DNA from: Bacteroidota bacterium
GTDB lineage: Bacteria; Bacteroidota; Bacteroidia; Flavobacteriales; Flavobacteriaceae
Direction: 5' to 3'
Assembly: GCA_022601215.1 (NCBI GenBank)
Contig: JAHZIZ010000182.1
Span: 1-10,436, forward strand
Length of the DNA stretch: 10,436 nt
Under the pieces are notes generated by a model, which made no database searches, was not told where the DNA came from, and saw only the letters and a program-made list of their open reading frames with translations. Made by a program: the position numbers and the translations under genes. Positions 5,265 to 10,436 of the stretch are shown here, one piece after another; the stretch's first letter is position 1, and each line of letters starts with the position of its first letter.

Positions 5265-7268
5265 ATGAGTACCCAAACTGCGACATCGATTCATTTTAAG
5301 TATGATCGGAAAAAATTAACAGATGACACTTTACTCTCATTATATAAAAAAATGCTCAAACCTCGTCTTATCGAGGAAAAGATGCTTATTTTATTAAGGC
5401 AAGGAAAGATATCTAAGTGGTTTAGTGGAATTGGTCAAGAAGCCATATCTATTGGGGTGACTTCAGTTCTAGATAAGGATGAATATATCCTCCCCATGCA
5501 CCGAAATTTAGGGGTATTCACTACACGTGAAATCCCATTACATCGACTATTCTCGCAATGGCAAGGAAAGGCCAATGGTTTTACCAAAGGACGGGATCGT
5601 AGTTTCCATTTTGGAACTCAAGAATTTAATATCGTAGGTATGATTTCTCATTTGGGCCCCCAATTTGGTGTTGCCGATGGAATAGCCTTGGGGAATTTGT
5701 TAAAGAAAAACAACCAAGTATGTGCTGTTTTTACGGGAGAAGGAGGAACTAGCGAAGGAGATATTCATGAGTCTTTAAATGTAGCTTCTGTTTGGCAATT
5801 ACCTGTGTTGTTTTGTATTGAGAATAATGGATATGGTTTGTCAACGCCTACAAAAGAGCAATATAATTGCGAGCATTTAGCGGATCGTGGTAAGGGCTAT
5901 GGTATGGAATCCCATATTATTGATGGGAATAATATCTTGGAGGTATTTACCAAATTAAATGATTTGGTGGCAAGTATGCGCAAGGATCCACGTCCGGTGT
6001 TGGTAGAATTTAAGACCTTTAGAATGCGTGGACATGAAGAGGCGAGTGGGACCAAATATGTTCCCAAGGAATTAATGGAGGAATGGGCGATCAAAGATCC
6101 TTTGGTCAATTTTGAAAACTACTTGATTTCGGAAGGAGTACTTTCTGAAACAAAAATTGAAACTTTTAAGGCGGTCATTAAGAATGAAATCAATGCTAAT
6201 CTTGAAATTGCCTTTTCAGAAGATCCAATATCATCTACTGAAAGTGATGAATTAACTGATGTATATGAAAAATTTGTATATCAAGAGGTTACACCTAGTG
6301 AAAAACGTGAAGAGTTACGTCTGGTAGATGCTATTTCTGAAGGCTTAAAACAATCCATGGAGCGCCATCAAAACTCCGTGATCATGGGGCAGGATATTGC
6401 CGAATATGGTGGTGTTTTTAAGATTACCGATGGTTTTTTAGAGGCATTCGGGAAAGATCGTGTACGAAATACACCTATTTGTGAAAGTGCAATTGTTTCT
6501 GCTTCGATGGGATTGTCCATTACTGGTTTTAAGGCTATAATGGAAATGCAGTTTGCAGACTTCGTTACATCAGGATTCAACCCAATCGTTAATTACTTGG
6601 CAAAGAGTCATTATCGTTGGAATCAGAAAGCAGATGTGGTTATCAGAATGCCTTGTGGTGCTGGTGTTGGTGCGGGTCCTTTTCATAGTCAGACTAACGA
6701 GGCCTGGTTTACCCATACCCCTGGATTAAAAGTGGTGTATCCTGCTTTTCCGTACGATGCTAAAGGATTGTTGGCTACTGCCATTGAAGATCCTAATCCA
6801 GTGCTATTCTTTGAGCATAAGGCATTATATAGGAGTATTCGACAGGAAGTACCAACGGACTATTACACGCTACCTATTGGAAAAGCGGCTGTCTTGAAAG
6901 AAGGGATGGATGTTACCATTATAACCTATGGAGCCGGGGTGCATTGGGCGCTTGATCTGTTAGCGGACTACGATATGGGGGTTGATCTAATCGATTTAAG
7001 GACATTGTCGCCTTTAGATACAGAAACTATATATGCTTCAGTAAAGAAAACGGGTAAAGTACTTATTCTTCAAGAAGATTCCATGTTTGGAGGGATGGCG
7101 AGTGATATTTCTGCGTTGCTTTCGGAACATTGTTTTGAATACCTTGATGCACCTATTAAACGAGTAGCAAGCTTAGAAACTCCGATACCATTCGCTGCCA
7201 ACTTGGAAGCTAATTACTTACCTAAACAACGTTTTAAAGAAGCGTTAGAAATATTGATGGCTTATTAA
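5265..7268 (+). CDS. 2-oxoacid dehydrogenase E1, fused alpha and beta subunits
   Basis: The thiamine-diphosphate-dependent E1 of a 2-oxoacid dehydrogenase complex, which decarboxylates the 2-oxoacid and passes the acyl group to lipoyl-E2. The 667 residues hold two subunits normally encoded separately. The alpha part (about 1-335) has KISKWFSGIGQEA (48-60), the TPP motif from GEGGTSEGD (158-166) to NN (187-188), and FRMRGHEEASG (252-262) in the position of the phosphorylation loop. The beta part (about 345-667) has MGQDIAEYGGVFKIT (374-388), the TPP-activating Glu (E407 in PICESAI) and GPFHSQTNEAWF (471-482) with the conserved His. GEG instead of GDG in the TPP motif, plus overall pattern, resembles branched-chain 2-oxoacid dehydrogenase more than pyruvate dehydrogenase. 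A Glu/Ser/Asp-rich stretch (318-332) looks like the linker. It is preceded by its own promoter; no E2 or E3 gene is next to it, so it must use subunits encoded elsewhere. Confidence 0.93.
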   Translation: MSTQTATSIHFKYDRKKLTDDTLLSLYKKMLKPRLIEEKMLILLRQGKISKWFSGIGQEAISIGVTSVLDKDEYILPMHRNLGVFTTREIPLHRLFSQWQGKANGFTKGRDRSFHFGTQEFNIVGMISHLGPQFGVADGIALGNLLKKNNQVCAVFTGEGGTSEGDIHESLNVASVWQLPVLFCIENNGYGLSTPTKEQYNCEHLADRGKGYGMESHIIDGNNILEVFTKLNDLVASMRKDPRPVLVEFKTFRMRGHEEASGTKYVPKELMEEWAIKDPLVNFENYLISEGVLSETKIETFKAVIKNEINANLEIAFSEDPISSTESDELTDVYEKFVYQEVTPSEKREELRLVDAISEGLKQSMERHQNSVIMGQDIAEYGGVFKITDGFLEAFGKDRVRNTPICESAIVSASMGLSITGFKAIMEMQFADFVTSGFNPIVNYLAKSHYRWNQKADVVIRMPCGAGVGAGPFHSQTNEAWFTHTPGLKVVYPAFPYDAKGLLATAIEDPNPVLFFEHKALYRSIRQEVPTDYYTLPIGKAAVLKEGMDVTIITYGAGVHWALDLLADYDMGVDLIDLRTLSPLDTETIYASVKKTGKVLILQEDSMFGGMASDISALLSEHCFEYLDAPIKRVASLETPIPFAANLEANYLPKQRFKEALEILMAY

Positions 7269-7365
7269 AAGTGCGTATGTCGCTGACGTAATTAATTGGT
7301 GTTTTAGTCGAAAACCTATCCAGTTTTAGCGTTGGCAAAATGCTTATGTTCAAAATTATAGTATA

Positions 7366-7373
7366 TTTATTTG
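7366..7373 (+). promoter_or_regulatory. Weak candidate -7 box for the lipoprotein pair
   Basis: TTTATTTG matches TAnnTTTG at all but the second base and lies 36 bp before the lipoprotein ATG. The overlapping TATATTTA (7362-7369) is an equally good one-mismatch alternative. No TTG with correct spacing is seen; the nearest (7332-7334) is about 30 bp upstream. Within the 141-bp gap 7269-7409 I see no strong terminator for the E1 gene. Confidence 0.25.
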
Positions 7374-7409
7374 AACAAATCTAATTAATAACCGTTAAAA
7401 CCATCTTTT

Positions 7410-7895
7410 ATGAAGAAATTCTTAGCGATAATAGCTTTTGCATGTCTTGCCGTATCGTGTGGCACACCAAAGACTGTTATTCAATCGAAAAAAGTAATGA
7501 AAGGGTATTGGACTCTAACCAATATTACTTATAGTGAAGCAGGAACCTTTAATGTTCAATTGCTTAATGATACGTCTAGAGAATGCTTTGAAGGTAGCAC
7601 GTGGCGATTTATCCCTAATAACAATTCGGGCTTGTACACCATAAATGATTCTAATTGTCCAACAGGTGATCGTAATTTTATATTCACCGTGCAGGAAATG
7701 GATGGTGACTCTGGTTTATATGATTTCTTGTTAAAACCAACTACAAAATTGGGTAAAGCAGATAAGGGTAGTAGTACTGGATTTAGATTGCGATTAGCGC
7801 AGCTAAGCGAATCTTCTATGCAGTGGACTCAAACCGTTCAAGTGGATGGGAAACCTTTCACTATTAGTATGAATTTTTCTAAAAACGAAGAATAA
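7410..7895 (+). CDS. Lipocalin-like lipoprotein
   Basis: A 161-residue exported lipoprotein. The signal peptide has MKK, a hydrophobic core (FLAIIAFACLA) and a lipobox AVSC, so C17 should be lipidated after cleavage. The mature part starts near GYWTLTNITY (32-41), the opening strand typical of lipocalin-like beta-barrel domains in Bacteroidota, and continues as alternating beta strands ending SSMQWTQTVQVDGKPFTISM (135-154). C59 and C83 could form a disulphide. This resembles lipoproteins annotated as lipocalin family in flavobacteria, where I recall them next to an OmpA-like protein; the ligand is unknown. No +2 Asp retention signal is present (the residue after C17 is Gly). The stop codon overlaps the next gene's start as TAATG, so both are almost certainly made from one transcript and may act together at the outer membrane (inference). 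Confidence 0.8.
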   Translation: MKKFLAIIAFACLAVSCGTPKTVIQSKKVMKGYWTLTNITYSEAGTFNVQLLNDTSRECFEGSTWRFIPNNNSGLYTINDSNCPTGDRNFIFTVQEMDGDSGLYDFLLKPTTKLGKADKGSSTGFRLRLAQLSESSMQWTQTVQVDGKPFTISMNFSKNEE

Positions 7896-8605
7896 TGAGA
7901 AAATTAATAAAACAAATAGCAAGTATAGGAGTAGCAGCAATGTTACTTGTGGCGTTTTCAAGTTGTGATGCTACTAAAAATGCAAATAATAAACAAAAAG
8001 GAGGCGTCATTGGAGCAGCTGGAGGTGCTGTTTTAGGTGCCATCTTAGGAAATAATGTTGGAAAAGGAGGGAATGGAGAGGTTGGAGCCGTGATAGGTGG
8101 TGTCGTTGGAGGTGCTGCTGGAGTTCTTATCGGTGCCAAAATGGATAAGAATGCGCAAAAAATTGAAGAGGAAATCCCAGGGGCTCAGGTAGAGCGTGTG
8201 GATGATGGTATTGTAATCACCTTTGATGAAAACAGTGGTGTTAATTTTGCCACAGCAAAGTATAATATCAATGAAAGCTCTCAAGCCACTTTAGACAAAC
8301 TAAGTGCTGTTATGATTGAATATCCAGACACCGATGTTTTGGTCGTAGGGCATACAGATAGTGTGGGGAGTGATGCAAATAATATGTTGTTGTCGCAACG
8401 TCGTGCTCAAGCTGTTACTGGCTACTTCGTTGATGTAAAAAACCTAAGTTCGGGACGTTTCACTACCAATTGGTATGGAGAACAAACACCTGTAGCATCT
8501 AATGATACTGCAGAGGGGCGTGCTCAAAATCGACGTGTAAACATTGTGTTAGTTCCTAATGATAAAATGAAAGAAGACGCAGAACGCGAGGCAGACGGAA
8601 ACTAA
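7895..8605 (+). CDS. OmpA-family peptidoglycan-binding lipoprotein with glycine-zipper domain
   Basis: A 236-residue lipoprotein. The signal peptide ends with the lipobox-like AFSSC, placing the lipidated Cys at C24. Residues 37-82 are a glycine/alanine-rich segment (GGVIGAAGGAVLGAILG, then VGAVIGGVVGGAAGVLIGA) like the glycine-zipper region of YMGG/Gly-zipper OmpA lipoproteins, possibly membrane-inserted. The OmpA C-terminal domain spans about 105-222, with VVGHTDSVGSDANNMLLSQR (150-169): D155 and R170 match the residues that bind diaminopimelate in peptidoglycan. AQNRRVNIVL (210-219) closes the domain. A charged tail follows. The expected role is to tether the outer membrane to the cell wall. 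The gene starts in a TAATG overlap with the lipocalin-like gene and is followed by a strong terminator, so the pair forms a bicistronic unit. Confidence 0.92.
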   Translation: MRKLIKQIASIGVAAMLLVAFSSCDATKNANNKQKGGVIGAAGGAVLGAILGNNVGKGGNGEVGAVIGGVVGGAAGVLIGAKMDKNAQKIEEEIPGAQVERVDDGIVITFDENSGVNFATAKYNINESSQATLDKLSAVMIEYPDTDVLVVGHTDSVGSDANNMLLSQRRAQAVTGYFVDVKNLSSGRFTTNWYGEQTPVASNDTAEGRAQNRRVNIVLVPNDKMKEDAEREADGN

Positions 8606-8626
8606 GACTTCGTTTTATAATATGTT

Positions 8627-8661
8627 AAATCCCGAAGCAATTTGTTTCGGGATTTTTTTTT
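8627..8661 (+). terminator. Rho-independent terminator after the OmpA-like gene
   Basis: A perfect 10-bp stem, AAATCCCGAA (8627-8636) with TTCGGGATTT (8646-8655), encloses a 9-base loop, and the 3' arm runs into nine consecutive T residues (8653-8661). It lies 21 bp after the OmpA-like stop codon and 27 bp before the next gene, ending the lipoprotein unit. Confidence 0.9.
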
Positions 8662-8688
8662 CTGAAGTATTACCCCGTACTTTAAATA

Positions 8689-9816
8689 ATGAATAACACA
8701 AAACTCTATGATGTTATAATTATTGGTGGGGGATTAGCGGGACTTACCTGTGGACTTCATCTTTCGCAGCAAGGAGTCAAGGTGCTGCTCATTGAAAAGA
8801 ATCAATATCCGCATCACAAAGTATGTGGTGAATACATTTCGAACGAGGTTTTGCCATATTTACAGTCCCTAGGAGTGGACCCCTTCTCGGAGGGAGCTGT
8901 GGCTATAACGGACTTTCAGATTTCAACGATCAAGGGTAAATCCATAGAAACAGCACTTCCGTTAGGCGGCTTCGGCATATCTCGATATACACTTGATCAT
9001 TTGCTTTTTAAGGTAGCTTTGCGAACCATGGAGGTGGAGTTTGATACGGTATCTGAAGTGAGTTTTGAAAAAGAGTCGTTTTTTGTTTCTACCCAGTCAA
9101 ACACATGCTATACTTCTACTTTTGTCGTAGGAGCTTATGGGAAAAGAGCGAATTTAGATAAAGTTATGAAACGTGATTTTATCCAACAGAAATCACCATG
9201 GTTAGCTGTTAAGGCGCATTATGACTATACATTTCCCAAGGATAAGGTGGCGCTTCATAATTTTGAAGGGGGGTATTGCGGACTTTCTAAAGTAGAAAAT
9301 GAAGCGGTGAATGCTTGTTATCTAGTGAGTTACGATTCATTTAAAAAAACAAACTCAATTGAAGGATTTCAAAATACTGTCATGTCGAAAAACCCTCACT
9401 TGGCTCATTTTTTTTCCAAAGCAAAATTGCGGTTTAAGAAGCCATTAAGTATCAGTCAAATTTCATTTCAAAAGAAAGCTCCTGTAGCACAACATATTTT
9501 CATGATAGGTGACAGTGCCGGGCTTATTCATCCTTTGTGCGGTAATGGTATGGCTATGGCTATTCATGGAGCTAAATTATTTTCTGAGTTATTCATCAAC
9601 GAATTCAAAAAAATCCATTGGGATAGAGCTTCAATAGAAACTTCATATAGCAACCTGTGGAGTGAGACGTTTGCTGGACGAATGCAGACGGGGAGGTTCA
9701 TTCAAAAGTTATTACTAAATCCAAGAACGGCGCATTTTGGAATGACAATCGCGCAACAGTTTCCATCACTTGTTCCTAAGATTATTAAAAAAACACATGG
9801 TAAGTCCCTAGTATGA
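8689..9816 (+). CDS. FAD-dependent oxidoreductase, geranylgeranyl-reductase-like
   Basis: A 375-residue flavoprotein of the group containing geranylgeranyl reductases, aromatic hydroxylases and flavin-dependent halogenases. The Rossmann motif GGGLAG (13-18) follows a hydrophobic strand, with E36 at the end of the second strand to bind the FAD ribose. KVCGEYIS (44-51) is the CGE motif typical of geranylgeranyl-reductase-like enzymes. The second FAD motif FMIGDSAGLIHPLCGNGMA (271-289) contains the conserved GD. No signal peptide or clear transmembrane helix is visible. Depending on subfamily, it may reduce isoprenoid double bonds or hydroxylate an aromatic ring. The stop overlaps the methyltransferase start as ATGA, so the two enzymes probably act on one pathway. 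The ATG at 8689 is 27 bp after the upstream terminator; only a poor promoter match (TACTTTAA, 8678-8685) is seen. Confidence 0.87.
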   Translation: MNNTKLYDVIIIGGGLAGLTCGLHLSQQGVKVLLIEKNQYPHHKVCGEYISNEVLPYLQSLGVDPFSEGAVAITDFQISTIKGKSIETALPLGGFGISRYTLDHLLFKVALRTMEVEFDTVSEVSFEKESFFVSTQSNTCYTSTFVVGAYGKRANLDKVMKRDFIQQKSPWLAVKAHYDYTFPKDKVALHNFEGGYCGLSKVENEAVNACYLVSYDSFKKTNSIEGFQNTVMSKNPHLAHFFSKAKLRFKKPLSISQISFQKKAPVAQHIFMIGDSAGLIHPLCGNGMAMAIHGAKLFSELFINEFKKIHWDRASIETSYSNLWSETFAGRMQTGRFIQKLLLNPRTAHFGMTIAQQFPSLVPKIIKKTHGKSLV

Positions 9817-10436
9817 TTACATTTTCCTCTACATACAGATCTAAACAAGCGGAAATCATGGATGATTTTGATTTGAAAGGCCCCGAAATGAAAGACTTGT
9901 TGACAGATTTAAAGCGCGTCAATAAATTATTAGGAGGGAACGCCGTAACTCTTTCTGGGATCGACAAGTTGCTTTCAACTTCGGATCGAGATGGTTTTAC
10001 CATTCTAGATGTAGGTTGTGGAGATGGGGAGCTCCTTCGACAATGTGCTGCATGGGCTCGTAAAAAGGGGCATACCGTGAAGTTAATTGGAATAGATGCA
10101 AATGAACATATATTGATAGAAGCGAAACATCGTTCGATTGATTATCCCAACATTAGTTATCAGAAAATGGATGTGTTTTCAGATAGCGTGTCATTTCCAT
10201 CTTTTGATGTAGCCCTTTGTACATTGTTTTTACATCATTTTAGTGATGCTCAGGTTACAGGACTTCTTAAACGATTATTGCATGATTCGAAAGTTGGCGT
10301 GGTGGTGAACGACCTAGATAGAAGTTATTGGGCCTTTCAGCTTTTTAAGGTCTTTAGTATCTTTTTTATAAAAACAAAAATTGCGAAACACGATGGTCTC
10401 ATCTCTATCAAAAGTGGATTTAAGAAACAGGACTTA
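9813..10436 (+). CDS. SAM-dependent class I methyltransferase (3' end beyond window)
   Basis: The first 208 codons of a methyltransferase, open to the right edge. SAM motif I is ILDVGCGDG (64-72), the acidic residue at the end of strand 2 is D95 in LIGIDAN, and FDVALCTLFLHHF (131-143) is the strand-4 region. The N-terminal pattern EIMDDFDLKGPEM followed by LKRVNKLLGG (33-42) and the downstream VVNDLDRSYWAFQLFK (164-179) with KHDGLISIKSGFKKQDL (192-208) resemble methyltransferases I know from neighbourhoods of FAD enzymes and type III polyketide synthases. The DGLISI-GF block usually lies close to the C-terminus, so perhaps only 25-40 residues are missing (estimate). The ATG overlaps the flavoprotein stop (ATGA), indicating coupled translation. 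The acceptor could be a phenolic oxygen, carbon or carboxyl group; the sequence does not say which. Confidence 0.88.
   Translation, partial: MITFSSTYRSKQAEIMDDFDLKGPEMKDLLTDLKRVNKLLGGNAVTLSGIDKLLSTSDRDGFTILDVGCGDGELLRQCAAWARKKGHTVKLIGIDANEHILIEAKHRSIDYPNISYQKMDVFSDSVSFPSFDVALCTLFLHHFSDAQVTGLLKRLLHDSKVGVVVNDLDRSYWAFQLFKVFSIFFIKTKIAKHDGLISIKSGFKKQDL

Noticed and set aside
7269..7409. Short imperfect hairpins after the E1 gene considered as terminator
   Set aside because: The stems are only about five AT-rich pairs with mismatches and lack a following T-run.
7879..8139. Minus-strand Pro/Ala/Thr-rich open frame
   Set aside because: Its unusual composition is just the antisense reading of the glycine-zipper segment of the OmpA-like lipoprotein.

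Overview
The window looks like chromosomal DNA from a Bacteroidota bacterium, most likely a member of the Flavobacteriaceae. The sequence is AT-rich and gene leaders are A-rich without clear Shine-Dalgarno sites. Several intergenic regions carry the Bacteroidota -7 promoter box TAnnTTTG. The gene set is also familiar from flavobacterial genomes: a MutS2-type protein, a fused alpha/beta dehydrogenase E1, a lipocalin-like plus OmpA lipoprotein pair, and a SUI1/YciH factor next to a DUF1835 protein. Identifications come from reading motifs; no database search was run.

Layout. At the left edge is the 5' end of a mutS2 gene on the minus strand, divergent from ung (uracil-DNA glycosylase, 351-1016, plus). 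Next comes a compact minus-strand gene string, read from 5141 down to 1048. It encodes an isopenicillin-N-synthase-like Fe(II)/2-oxoglutarate oxygenase, a SUI1/YciH initiation-factor homologue, a DUF1835 protein, a uridine-phosphorylase-like enzyme, a cytoplasmic protein with a type-2 periplasmic-binding fold, and a 35-residue one-helix membrane protein. The central junctions overlap (11-bp overlap with a TTG start, TAATG, ATGA), which suggests one transcript with translational coupling.

A 123-bp divergent promoter region (5142-5264) separates this string from a plus-strand gene for a fused E1 alpha-beta 2-oxoacid dehydrogenase (5265-7268). Two lipoprotein genes overlapping as TAATG follow (7410-8605) and end at a strong intrinsic terminator (8627-8661). 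The last unit is a geranylgeranyl-reductase-like FAD enzyme (8689-9816) overlapping by ATGA with a SAM-dependent methyltransferase that runs off the right edge.

How the genes work together. ung and mutS2 share a short divergent control region and both belong to DNA maintenance families. The minus-strand string mixes translation, nucleoside salvage and unknown functions. The E1 acts on branched-chain or related 2-oxoacids, but its E2 and E3 partners are not in the window. The two lipoproteins probably work at the outer membrane and peptidoglycan. The FAD enzyme and methyltransferase look like tailoring enzymes of a small secondary-metabolite or lipid pathway, possibly a type III polyketide locus continuing past the right edge. 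I found no RNA genes, CRISPR arrays, insertion sequences or attachment sites. The most interesting leads are the uridine phosphorylase/cytoplasmic binding-protein pair, the very small membrane protein, and the FAD-methyltransferase pair.
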